Shown piece by piece: positions 23,040 through 34,259 of a DNA stretch of 64,000 bases. A model generated the notes under the pieces. It worked only from the letters and a program-made list of their open reading frames with translations, was not told where the DNA came from and ran no database searches. Numbering within the stretch: the first letter of the stretch is position 1; each line of letters opens with the position of its first letter. Position numbers and translations under genes: made by a program. The stretch comes from Conus ventricosus (Eukaryota; Mollusca; Gastropoda; Neogastropoda; Conidae): assembly GCA_018398815.1 (NCBI GenBank), contig CM031610.1:32461441-32525440 (forward strand). Direction: 5' to 3'.

Positions 23040-23800
23040 GACTGTGTCTCCAAGAGTGATGAACATGTGACAGCAGCTGTGATCACCGAGGATGATGATG
23101 ATTGCCTCAAATCTGAAATGAATGTCCCCACTGTCCCACTTGTTCCTTCTAAAGAGACTATTTATGTTATCCATTTGATGAGCAATTATCTGATGCGCAA
23201 AGAGAAAAGCTGAAATCTGTGAGTCATAATTTTTCTGCTTTGTTTACAGATAATCCTGGATGTGTCAAAGCCAGACTTTTTCACGAGGTCCCGCTCACCG
23301 ATAGCAAACCCATTTGGTTGAAACTATACCAATTACCTTTTTCAGCAATTGAAGTTGTTAAACAGGAAGTTCAGATATGCTAAAACTTGGTGTCATTGAG
23401 CCTAGTCAGTCTCCTTATAGTTCACCATTGTGCTTGAAAAAACAGATGGATGGCGATGTTCTTTTACAGGAGCATGATGGTGTTTTGCATCTTGTTGCTT
23501 GATAGAGAGATTCGTTACTCTGTTATTGAGAGGGAGTGTTTGGTCTATCCAGAAGCTGTCTCGCTGTCTCTAGGGACAAGTTTGTTCTCCAGACAGACCA
23601 CAAGCCACACACATACCTCACAGGTCTTTCAAAAATGCCAGAATCACTCGATGGTCTCTCCTGTTGCAAGCATTCATGTTTGAGGTTCAGCCTGTTGAGG
23701 GTATTGACAATGTTCTCGCTGATGTGCTCCGTCGAAATGGCCAATCTCTTACTATTCCGTAACTGTTGTCGGTGGGAAACATTTCGTATGGCCTGTTTCA
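23040..23800 (+). pseudogene. Gypsy-1-type RT start and RNase H end, RT centre deleted
   Basis: An acidic linker (VITEDDDD, about 23070-23100) is followed by FTDNPGCVKARLFHEVPLTD (about 23245) and MLKLGVIEPSQSPYSSPLCL (about 23378), the N-terminal part of a Ty3/Gypsy RT. The polymerase centre with the YxDD box is missing. After about 23510 come RNase H pieces: YSVIERECL, FVLQTDHKPHTYL, then a GIDNVLADVL end near 23700-23725. Several frame changes separate these. After RNase H there is no integrase, only about 400 bp, a polypurine tract and an LTR. Confidence 0.75.
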
Positions 23801-24192
23801 GTCCTTTTGCTGTGTAGATCGCTATAGTGATAGCATTAGGACATTTTGTAATGATCTACAGTAAAAAAGTCTATTTATTTCCTGTGGACATTTCATTGTT
23901 TAATAAAACGTCTTAGGACTTGCAAAAAAAAAAAAAAATGGTTGCTCTTTGGAAGGCACTTGTCAAATTCTTCATTTTCATAATTGTATTGTTCTTTAAA
24001 TGCGGTTTCGTCAGTTTTTTTCAGCATGTCTTTGTGACAATTTGTAAATTGTCCAAAATCTTCATATCTTTTGTAAGTGAATTATTTTGCTGTTTTTAAC
24101 TTGGACATTTTTTCTCATGCCCTGTGGTAAAGCTTTGATACCCTCTTTGTTAGTTTTTTTTTCTAGAAAAGCTGGCGCTTTTTTTTTTTTTT

Positions 24193-24450
24193 TGGGGAGG
24201 GGGGTAGTGGTGTCATGAACGTGTGCCATTCATATAGCCGGAGAGGATTTGATTTGTGCAGTGAGCACTTATCAGCTGCCCAACTTAGATAATTTCGGCT
24301 GCGAGCTGAACACAGATCGAGCTAAGGGGCGTTGGAAGCAGTCACATCTGCTCCGATTTTCTCTCTGCGCCGCTTGTTGGTCAGGTATTGGCAAGTTTAA
24401 TCCCCCCCCCCCCAGAGGGTAAGAATATTTGTTTAACATGTCGATTTGCA
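24193..24450 (+). mobile_element. Gypsy-1-type polypurine tract and 3' LTR fragment
   Basis: GGGGAGGGGGG (24194-24204) lies just before TGTCATG (24211), the start of sequence matching the 5' LTR fragment at 5851-6050. Similarity fades after about 24450. A 12-nt poly-C run sits inside it. The LTR's far end was not identified. Confidence 0.6.
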
Positions 24451-24589
24451 GAGATGTTCCACCTGATGCAATCTTTGAATTATTGAAAGAGATTAACATT
24501 TTTCATTGGATCGAAATTTTATTGTGGAAAGATTTTTATCAAAATTTCAGTTAGGTTTTTAGAAGATGTTTTTTTAAAGAGTTGTGTGA

Positions 24590-24690
24590 ATGAATAAACT
24601 TGGTGTTGATTTTAACGTGGTGACAGCCCTGATATGGCCCTTTGCGGTCGGCTGGGCTATAAGCAACATTACCTTGCCTTACCTTGTTGT
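24590..24690 (+). repeat. Conserved 60-bp module, copy 1
   Basis: AATAAA (24593) is followed about 30 bp later by CAGCCCTGATATGGCCCTTT, then GCGGTCGGCTGGGCTATAAG, then CAACATTACCTTGCC and a short CCTTAC-type repeat. The same module in inverted orientation is at 28797-28862. Its form (AATAAA, conserved block, short tandem tail) looks like the 3' end of a SINE or LINE, which I cannot name. Confidence 0.6.
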
Positions 24691-24699
24691 AGGACATGT

Positions 24700-25874
24700 A
24701 ACTAATCTGAAAAATTTTTTTTTTTTTTAACATTTCCGATCAGAACTATCAGATTTGTAATATTGTGTTTGTTTTTGGAAGTTGCTCAGTTTTATGCTCG
24801 TCATGTGTTTTTGCCAAGTTGTATGGGTTTGGGTCGTTTCGATTCTACTCAAGATTATTAATTAATCTGTCCATACTTTGGTGTTGAATAGGTGGTAGAT
24901 GAGTTATTTACGATGCTGTTCATTTTGTAGGGTTTTTCAACTTTGAGGCTTGGGCCCCAGCGGGCTGGGTGCACTGGAGGGGGTGTTTGTGCTGTCCTAG
25001 GCTCACTTTAAAAACATGCTAGTTTGTTTAATTCCTATTTTCCACATTCTGATTCAAACCACTCTCGGCATGTTAAGTGTGGTGAGTGCAAAGAGCACGG
25101 ACACGCAACAATATTCTCGACTGTGATGAACATGTTTTGCGGTTCGTCTTTCCAGATGCATGGTAATCATTCTTCTTTATACATAGAACGGACTTCATTA
25201 TATCTTTACAAACAACATATCCTCCTGTTGTGTGGTGATTAACCACTAAATCCCCAATGCACTGCACAAAAAAACCCACTGACATTTGGGGACACTCTCT
25301 CTCTCTCTCTCACCACACAATCTGCAACAGTCATCAGATACTCTTCCAAACTATATCTAGTCCACACATACACACGCTTATACACACAGACGTAGACGGC
25401 ACACACCACACACACACGCACGCAGGGGTCAAACCCAAAACGTTCTTTGTTGTAGTCCCTCCTTCCGAACTGTTTATTGCACAAAACATGAACATGAAAA
25501 GGAAGAGAATGAAATACTAAGCATAACCATTGTGAATGCAATACATAGTTGTTCATTAGAAGCCCAAGGAACGCTGTAAATGAACACAACTGGATCATTC
25601 TTGGTCAACCAGGGCGGTTTATTTTCAGCACTTTTTTTCAAACCCTAGAAAATTCAAAAAGTTCCCATTGAAAAACAGGACATCTGATTGACTTCAGACT
25701 GCAACATCCGACTGTGACAAGAGACTGCAACTGTTTCTTGGTGGAGCTGAAAAAGGCCGGGTAATTTAAATAAACAAAAGAAAAGACCACTCTATAGTTT
25801 TTTTTCTTTTTTATGTCACTTTACGCTCTGCAGTCTATCTTCTCCTTTGGGTGAAAGAAATGGAGAAAGCTGTT

Positions 25875-25921
<47 letters not shown>

Positions 25922-27810
25922 TGAAGGAAGGGGAGGGGACATAGACAAATTATACTGCTAAACAAATGGGGATGGTGTGAGACAAATTGTACATTTCAGC
26001 AGAATTACCATTCTGCAGAAATCGTATGCATCCGTATACTCCACCACCAAGAGACCCAGGCAGACTTTTTTTTTTCCTGCATTGGGAAACCCAACAGCTT
26101 TTTCACGAATCCACTTTCATCTGGACACATACCATTTAATTAACAAGTAAAAAAGTATTTCAGCATTTGAAAACCTCACAATCTGAAAAACAAACAGTTC
26201 ACATATTCAGAGAGTGAATCACAATTGCTACCTCACAAACATCATAAATAATTTTTCTTTAAATGTATGTAATGTTTTCCACTACCTATACAAACACACT
26301 CCTTAACCATGGAGGAAAAAAAAAAGGAAGACACTTCACTGTTTTCCTCCTATAAAAACATGATCTGATGACAAGAGCTGCACGGAATTGATAACCCAAA
26401 GAGCTAAATTAGGTTTTGGGGAAGTTCATTAAAGAAAGACAATTGTTTCACTGCACGAATCTTTTAAAATATGTTCAGCTGTTACTATAAAACAAACACC
26501 GCAGAGTTGTTAATTCTTTTTTTTCAATATGGCAAACAAACGACCCAAAAAAAAAAAAAAAAAAAAAGAGGTCTTATGAATTATAATACACTGTTAATAG
26601 GTTTTGTTTATTCCTGAGTGTCAACACTGTTCTCAATGTAGGCAGACTTAAACATATCCCAAGCAGATCAATAGATGATGGGACAAAATTCAAATGGATC
26701 TGAACAATCTGTCAGCAGTGCAATAGGTGACAGAGTCCAAGCAAATTCAAATTGAACTTGAAACCTCCACACTAAAACTTTATAGACCTCAATGGATATT
26801 TAAAATTTGGGGTTTTAAAAGCAAAATAGATCAGCACCCAGTGGGGTTGATGCGTCTTCTAGTTCTATCGTAATCAAATTTATGTGCTATGACGAGAACT
26901 GATTTTGGGGAGGGGGTGTTATAAAAAAGTGTTCGTGTTTTTGGGGTACCACACGCACAAAGTGTTGAAAATCACCATTAATCTGAGCTTTTTTCAGCGA
27001 TGGGTTTGAAAATGGAAAAGAATGTTTGTCCTGCCCTATAGTGGGAGACACACCAATCAGCAGTTTGTATGTCCCCTGATATAACTTATCTGTGTGTACA
27101 TTTTCAAAGACCGAGACATGTCTAGAAATTGGTGGTTTCCAGGATGTTTTCAGGTTAGCTGTGACTGCACTGCCATCACATACTTTATACTAGAGTTAAA
27201 TCATTTTTCATGTTGTAAAATGGTGTATAAAAAAAAATTTGGTGTATATAAAAATAGATCGCAGACCCATGAACTGTCAACTGTCTCAGTTAACCCAGCA
27301 AACAATTAAGAAAACAAAAAAGAAAAAAATATATGGTCATGTGCTAGTTTGTTCAGTTCTGCTTAGGTTAAATGCTGTGGGATAGTCATGCCAGTGGGTG
27401 CAAGTGATTCTGCAGTCTGACGTTCATCTGTGCTCATGTTTTTCGCCGATTCTTTGGCTAAGATTTCTTCAGTAAATCTATCTCCCTTCAGTCCAACATG
27501 AGCATAACAGAATGACTAAACATTTTCTAAAGTCTTTTTCACTTCACAGTAGGCCTTTTCATTTCATAAGACGACGTTTCCCTTTTAAACTTTTGTCCTC
27601 ATTTGCCCGGTATCTTCTGTATGTTTGAACGTAATGATTCTCAATCCTTTCACACAATCATATCAAACCTGTTTTTCCACAATCAAGAAAAAACCTGTGT
27701 TCCACAATCAAGAACAAACAATTTGGTTGCATGAAATTCGTGTTATGATATTAATCAATACACTGAAACTTACACAGTTTACTATTTGGCAAAACTAAGA
27801 ATGTATTTTA
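24700..27810. other. AT-rich non-coding stretch
   Basis: No gene recognised. It holds short (CA)/(CT) repeats at 25290-25425, a 34-nt poly-G at 25885-25918 and several A or T runs. The open frames are short and lack domain signal. Confidence 0.6.
25885..25918. repeat. poly-G run (34 nt)
   Basis: Thirty-four consecutive G directly after a T run, the longest G run in the window. Confidence 0.95.
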
Positions 27811-28168
27811 CAACTAGCCGCTGTACCAAAGTGATTAGCATCGCGGACTACCAGGGGGAAGTTGGGGGTTCAATTCCCATCAAAAACCATTTATTTGTGG
27901 AATTTTTCTACCCTGATCTATCTACCAGAGTATGTTTGTAACGGCTCGTTGGGAAGACCGCGCCACACAGCTGAATTTCATCCCTCAGGGGATGTTGTCT
28001 TTCAGAATGCAGCTCAAAATTCTGACCTACAGTTTCCTGACCTACAGTATGTAGGTGTCTGTATCTGTGGGGTCTAGTTGATGCTGGGACATATGAAAGC
28101 GAGCATAAATTGCAATCCTGTCATGCATCTTGAACCAGAATGGAAATCTCTACCATCATCTTCATCGT
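27811..28168 (+). mobile_element. tRNA-derived SINE, copy 2
   Basis: tRNA-like head: CCGCTGTACCAAAGTGATTA and GCATCGCGGACT (A-box region), then GGTTCAATTCCCATC (B box, about 27868). Body with TTTCATCC...GGGGATG, then GCTCAAAATTCTGACC, GGTGTCTGTATCT and GTTGATGCTGGGACATATGA; tail with CCTGTCATG and AGAATGGAAATC, ending at CATCATCTT. It matches copy 1 block for block with clear divergence, so the family is old or has subfamilies. Confidence 0.8.
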
Positions 28169-28269
28169 TTCAGAATATAAAAAAAAGTCTAAAATTCTGT
28201 GGCCTTTCATGGCCTGCTGTCGTGGTGACTCCAGTTTCAATTTCTTTTTCCCCCTGTCTGGTTCCTTGG

Positions 28270-28640
28270 AAAGGTTCTAACAGGGTCACTGGTATTACCC
28301 AACGGGGACTAGCGAATGTGGTGGTGTCCTCCAGAGGGTGTGCTTACTCATGCGGCTCCACGACTAAGCTTTTGTTGTCATCAGTAAAAGGGCCCCCTAA
28401 TATGTGGTGTCTTGTATATGTTGCACCCAGAACAGGCCGACTGAACACACCAAAGTGATTTGAAAGCAATGGAGTGTCTCTTCTGGTGGGTTGCCTGATG
28501 AGGACTTGACACTGACTGCTCCTAACAGTTGCTGGCACCAGGGCTGCAGCAGGGCTACCAAGCTGTGGCCGGGGGAAAAAGGATCCGGAATGTGCACTGG
28601 GGGTGCAATGCCACTGGGGTAGCACAGGAAGAAAAGAGGT
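28270..28640. other. GC-richer unrecognised block
   Basis: Less AT-rich than its surroundings, with open frames on both strands (28078-28458 plus; 28344-28625 and 28397-28672 minus). None shows a domain I recognise. It could be repeat or an exon remnant. Confidence 0.3.
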
Positions 28641-28796
28641 TTAAAAAAAAAGATGCAGTTTACAAGACGCAACAGCAGGAAATCAAATGGCTGAATGAAA
28701 GATGTTCACGTGTGTGTGTTGTGTGTGTGTAAGGGAGAGAGGGGAGGTTGAGGGAGAGAGTGTATGTGTGCATGTATATATGTATGCGTTCGTTTT

Positions 28797-28862
28797 GTGT
28801 AAGATAATGTTGCTTATAGCCCAGCCGACGCAAAGGGCCCCCATCAGGGCTGGTGTGTGTGG
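28797..28862 (-). repeat. Conserved 60-bp module, copy 2 (inverted)
   Basis: Plus strand reads ATGTTGCTTATAGCCCAGCC, then GACGCAAAGGGCCCCCATCA and GGGCTGG, the reverse complement of the 24.6-kb module with a few differences. An AATAAA-containing AT-rich stretch also lies on the equivalent side. Confidence 0.6.
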
Positions 28863-30011
28863 ACATTATTTATTTAAACAATTGTTAAATGTTTCCCTGT
28901 TAATTTTCCTTTATGATTTTTTTTGTCATTCAGATGTTATTTGTATTATTTTTCGTTTTCTCATTAATTATTAGGTTTTTCTTTTTAAAATGTGAGTACA
29001 ACAGTATATTAATCTGACAGTAAATGGTTTCAGTCGGTTGGACATGGAAGTTCCAGCAAAAGAGGAACCCAAACGGAACTGTGTGTTGGAAAGTGTGTGG
29101 GGCTAGAAGGGGAAGTGGGGATGGCTGGGTGTGAAAACGCACGTCCCTATGAATTGACTGCTCTTTTTTTAAAGCCAGTCTGATTTTTAAACCTTTTTTG
29201 ATGATTTTTATTTGTGTCAGTATATGTGTGTGTGTGTGCATGCCGCTTGTGTGTGGGGTGTGTGTGTGTGTTAGTAGAGGGGGGGGAGTGTGTTAGAAGT
29301 TAAGTGGTTTTCGGGTCTTAAATGGTTAACTGACATTTTAAAAAATTTTTTGTGCATGTTTTAGCTCTCTGACTCAGAGGTCCGTCTGTCTGTCTCTCTC
29401 TCTCTCTCTCCCCTTTTCTCCTCCCCCTCTCTCTCCGTCTCTCTCTCTGGTGTCTGTCTTTCCTGCCTGACGATCTGTCGCTCTCTGAGCACTCTCTCAC
29501 CTTCACTATGTGTGTCTCGAACTCACATGTTCTTTCCTTTTTCCCTTTTGGCTTGTCTCTGTCTGTCCCTCTCTTCTCTATTTTCATCTTCTCTGTTTCC
29601 CCCATCTCAGTTTCCCAGTCATTCATATATTGTAGTTCATTTCCCGCCCTATGTACATATTTTATGACAGCAGGATTGAAAAGGTGGTTGGGAAGGGTGA
29701 ATGGGAGGAGGGTTTGGTGAAGTGGAGGTTGGAGTGGTTTGGAGGGAGGAGGAGGGCGAGAGAGGAGAGGAGGGGGTGTGATTTTGGGGTGTGTGTGTAA
29801 ATGTTTGGATTTGTACGAGTATCAATGTCTAACTGTGTACTTGTACATAAACCACATTGGGAAATTAGAAAAGTAGTTACCGACTCAGAATCAAAAACTT
29901 ACTTGGAGAATATTTCGACACGGCCCGCCCTGTCTTCTTCGCTCACTGTTGCTGTTGTGGCAGCGAGGCCGGTGGGACGACTGTTGCGGGGGGTGAACGG
30001 TTGTCAGGATC

Positions 30012-30481
30012 TGATTGTACATCATCATCATCATCATCATTCTCTTGCCCATGATGGGGTAGAGGAGAGATGAGAGACATCTCGAAGCCAGGCACCGCCA
30101 TCCGGCCCTGTCCTCTGCCTGTCGCATCAGCGTAGGGACATCCATCCTGGTCCATTCTTTGATGTTGTCCATCCAGCTTTTTGGCTTGTCTCCCTTCGTC
30201 TGCCACCTCCCACGTGCCCTGGATGACTGTTTTGGGCAGGGAAATTTGTGGCGTATGACATGCCCGAACCACGACGCTCCTCTTTTTGACTGTTGCCAAG
30301 AGAGGTTCTTGGGGGCCTGCAAGTGATGTTATTTGGCTCCTCACAAGGTCGTTTGTCTTCCGGTCTTGCCAAGAGATCCGAGCAAGCGCCTGAAGCATTT
30401 AGTTTCAAACGTCTGGATTCCTTGGTGGTCTCTGCTGTCATGGTCCAGCTTTCGAAAGCCATACAGCAGGATGATTGTACA
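30012..30481 (-). mobile_element. RTE-like LINE 3' fragment inside the left PLE
   Basis: A 450-bp insertion (30022-30471) flanked by the exact 10-bp duplication TGATTGTACA (30012-30021 and 30472-30481). The minus strand encodes the C-terminal end of an RTE-type polyprotein in shifted frames: FESWTMTAETT, TSLAGPQEPLLATVKKR, WFGHVIRH and SWMDNIKEWT. It ends in a (TGA)n-like tail (plus strand TCATCATCATCATC). The intact target sequence occurs in the neighbouring PLE copy at about 32948-32960 (CTGATTGTACATGGGAGG), which confirms the insertion. Confidence 0.85.
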
Positions 30482-30849
30482 GGGGATTTTCAAAGCCTTG
30501 ATCTCTGTTCAGGTGGGGCGGCTGGTCTTAATTTCGATAACTTCTTTAACTTTTTTTTTGTGAAGAAGGGCTCTGTAGAAGATCTTGGTTTGTAGAAGAT
30601 CTTGGTTTTTTGGGGGGCTGAAACTGTGGCCTCTGGCTTGAGATGTTCATGTATGGCAGAAGTAGTTGGTTTTGGTGTTCTGTAGACAGGTGGTGAGTGG
30701 TCTTGCTGTCTCGCCAATGTAGGTATGGGTACAATCTTGACCCCCACTACCTGGTACACACACCACACTGCTTGAGGGGGTCCGTTTTGTATTTGACATG
30801 AGTCAGTTGCTGGCGTAGGGAGTTGGGGGTTTGTGGAACACTTTGCACC

Positions 30850-32640
30850 CATGTTGTTAAAAGGTCCTGGCTAGACACTCTTGAGAACCCTTTAATGAAA
30901 GGGGACCCCCACTTTCACTGTCCGTATCTGTAGAAGAAGGGTAGTGAACTAAAGGGGGTTGTCCCACACCTGCAGGGTATCCATTAGCGGAAAGGGCAGT
31001 TTTGATGTGTTCTTCTTCTTTCAGCTCTTCCCTCCTTGGGGAACACAGTACAGAGGCTCTGTGCATGAGGGTGTTGACAACAGATCTCTTGTGCTGGAGG
31101 GGGTGGGTTAGAGTGAAAGTTCAGGTATTGGTCAGTGTGGGTGGGTTTCCTATAGACGGTGGTCCCTGTTGTTATGGGTTCGGGTTATGAGTGTGTCCAG
31201 GAACGGGATCTTCCCTTCTGCTTCAGTTTCTGAAGTAAAATTGGATACTGTCATTGATGGAATTCATGTGAGTGGTGAAGCTGTCAACCTCTGTCTCCTG
31301 AATGTGGGTCATGGTGTCATCCACATAGCGGTACCACATGCTGGGAGGGTTGGCAGCGGTCTAAAGGGCTACTTTTTCAAAATGTTCCATGTACAGGTTG
31401 GCTACCACTGGAGATACTGGCAACCCATGGCAGCCCCTTGTTTCTGCTGGTTGAACTCATGGTTGAACGAAAAAGTAGGCGCTAGTGAGGCATAGTTCCA
31501 ACAGTTCTAGCACCTGTTCTGTAGTGAGTTCACACCGGTGACGAAGGTGGTAGTCATCCTCAATCTTCTCCCGATGACTTGGAAGTTTGGGGTACGGGGA
31601 TGCTAGTGAAAAGTGCACAACATCATAGGAGAAAGTTTCTCCTCCCCTGGAGCCAGTTGCTGGTTTTCCATCTTCTGTACAAAATCTGTGCTGTTGACTA
31701 TGTGGTGCTCGGTTGCCCCGACTGAAGGTCCAACATTTGTGTCAGGAATTTGGAGCATTGTACATGGGCACTGCCACAGCTGGACACAATGGGGCAGAGG
31801 GGGCATCCTTCTTGTGTATCTTGGGGAATCCAAAAGTTTAGGCGTGGATCTGAAGTGGGGTAAAGACTTGGGAAGAGATTAGGGAGATAGAATCTTCTTT
31901 CTTCCATTTCTTTGGGAGGTTGATAAGGGTGGTTTTTCACTTTTTTCATAGGGGGTCTGTATCACTGAGAAGGGTTTTGTACTTTTTGTTGTATTCATCT
32001 TTCGGTAACAATACTGTGGGCCTACCTTTGTCACCTGAAGGATGACGATGCTGTCGTCTCAGGTTTTTCAGGGCTTGTTTTTTCCTCTCGTGAAATGTTG
32101 GACTTGGGTGGCTTACTGGACTTTTTGACTACTCGCTTCCGTAGGCGTCTGCTGTGGCTTTGTCTTTGATCTGGCTGCACGCTGCTTCAGTGGAAGCTAC
32201 GATTTCTTGACTGGAATCGATGTGGGCGCAACACAGAAATTAAGTCCTTTCTTCAGCACACTTTATTCACTGTCACTGAGAGCACGGTTGGAGAGATTGA
32301 TAATCCATTCGTTGGCGTCTATGGCATTGGAGGTCAGTAAGTTTCCGTTGGGATGTTGTTTTGGCGAAAAGCGTTCGAACTTGTCGCGTTGCCCGTGTTT
32401 GTAAGCATTGAACTCGTGCGCATGCGTGAGGCGGGATGAAAGTAAAATGTCGTCTGCTATTTCCTGTGGGGGATTCTGTGAAGTTCCGCGTTGGTCTCTC
32501 GGATTTCGTTTTCGAGCCTCCGATGTTGTGGTCGCTTTGTCCGATTCTTTCTTGGATCAAAAGTCTTTCAGCTTTCTTCAAGATTGGGGAAACATTGATT
32601 CCCTTCACACAAAGTTTTTAAATGAAGGCTTGGGGGAGTG
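30850..32640 (-). pseudogene. Left PLE reverse transcriptase, broken
   Basis: Minus-strand pieces in order: N-terminal region (about 32600-32170), a segment around 31980 with the KY.TLLSDTD type wording, VQKMENQQLAPGEE (31670), RT palm with GSPVSPV-like and RYVDDTMT (about 31420-31300), then a C-terminal part to 30850. PLE RTs prime new copies at nicks made by their endonuclease. Frameshifts occur every few hundred bases, so it is not translated as one protein. Confidence 0.75.
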
Positions 32641-33158
32641 ACCTGTTCACGTTGGCACCAAATGTTGAAATGTTTATGGTTTTGCCATCTCACTATTTGA
32701 GTTGTCGTTTCTCCTGTTTCCTCACTGTCTTTAAGACTTCACGTCCATGTTTGGGGAAATAAATAAGAATATAGGTTTCTGGATGTGGATTTGACGTTAG
32801 AAAAGTAGTTACCGACTCAGAATCAAAACTTGCTTGGAGAATATTTCGACATGGTCGCCCCGTCTTCTTCAGCTCACTGTTGCTGTTGTGGCAGCGAGGC
32901 CTGGTAGGACGACTGTTGTGTGGGGTGAACGGTTTTTTCAGGATCTGATTGTACATGGGAGGAAGTTCAAAGCCTTGATCTCTGTTTAGGCTGGGGCGGC
33001 TGGTCTTAATTTCGATAACTTCTTTAACTTTCTTTTTGTGAAGAAGGCTCTGTAGAAGATCTTGGTTTCTTGGGGCTGAAAAATGTGGCCTCTGGATTTT
33101 AGATGTTCATGTATGGCAAAGTAGATTGGTTTTGGTGTTCCTGTAGACAGGTGGTGAG

Positions 33159-33530
33159 AAGACCCCTCACCACCGTCTACAGGAAACACCAAAAACCGAT
33201 CTATTCTGCCCTACATGAAAATCTACAAGCCACAGGCCACAGTTCGCCCCCAAGAAACCAAGATCTTATCTACAGAGCCCTTCTTCCACAAAAAGAAAAG
33301 TTAAAGAAGCCATCGAAATTAAGACCAGACGCGCCAGCTGAACAGAGATCCAAGGCTTTGAACTTCCCCCCATCTACAATCGGATCCTGATAACCGTTCA
33401 CCCCACACAACAGTCGTCCCACCAGGCCTCGCTGCCACAACAGCAACAGTGAGCTGAAGAAGACAGGGCGACCCTGTCGAAATATTCTCCAAGTAAGTTT
33501 TTGATTCTGAGTCGGTAACTACTTTTCTAA
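33159..33530 (+). mobile_element. 5'-truncated PLE copy at the palindrome centre (plus)
   Basis: Starts within the GIY-YIG coding part (CTCACCACCGTCTACAGGAA), goes through the end of the frame and the 3' untranslated region, and ends at CTTTTCTAA (33522-33530). It is the mirror partner of 32797-33158; the two meet head to head at about 33158/33159. Confidence 0.85.
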
Positions 33531-34259
33531 TGTCGAATCCACAATCCAGAAACCTATATTCTTATTTATTTCGCCAACATGGACGTGAAGTCTGAAGACA
33601 GTGGGAGGAAAAAAGGAAAAAACGGGCAACTCAAACTAGTGAGATGGCAAAACCATAACATTTCAACATTTGGTGCCAACGTGAACAGGTCACTCCCCCA
33701 AGCCTTCATTTAAAAAACTTTTTGTGAAGGAATCAATGCTTCCCAGATCTTGAAGAAAGCTGAAAGACTTTGATCCAAGAAAGAATCGGACAAAGCGACC
33801 ACAAAAATCCGGAGGCTCGATAACGAAATCCGAGAGACCAACGCGGAACTTCAAAAGAATCCTCCCACAGGAAATAGCAGACGACATTTTACTTTCATGC
33901 CGCTCACGCATGCGCACGGGGTTCAATGCTTACAAACACGGGCAAAAGCGACAAGTTCGAACGCTTTCGCCAGAAACAACATCCCAACAGAAACTTATGA
34001 CCTCCAATGCATAGACGCCAACGAATGGATTTTTCAATCTCTCCAACCGTGCTTCAGTGACAGGGGGGAAACAAGTGTGCTGAAAAGGACTTAATTTCTG
34101 TGTTGCGCCCACATCGATTCCAGTCAAGGAAAACGTAGCTTCCACTGAAGCAGCGTGCAGCCAGATCAAAGACAAAGCCACAGCAGACCCTACGGAGCGA
34201 AGTATCAAAGTCATAGAAGTCCAGTACGCCCCAAGTCCAACATTTCATGAGAGGAAAAA

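Larger units (their letters stand above)
29865..33158 (-). mobile_element. Penelope-like element array, left arm (minus)
   Basis: Two minus-strand units in tandem: a 5'-truncated copy (33158 to 32797: end of the GIY-YIG region plus 3' untranslated part) and a long copy (32796 to 29865) with RT and GIY-YIG regions. Both 3' ends read CTTTTCTAA. The RT has an intact RYVDDTM box (about 31310-31340), and upstream blocks such as TEHHIVNSTDFVQKMENQ (about 31680) match the right arm. The endonuclease region (30490-30780) keeps CVYQVVG and the segment after YIG. Frames are broken throughout. It mirrors 33159-35936. Confidence 0.85.
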
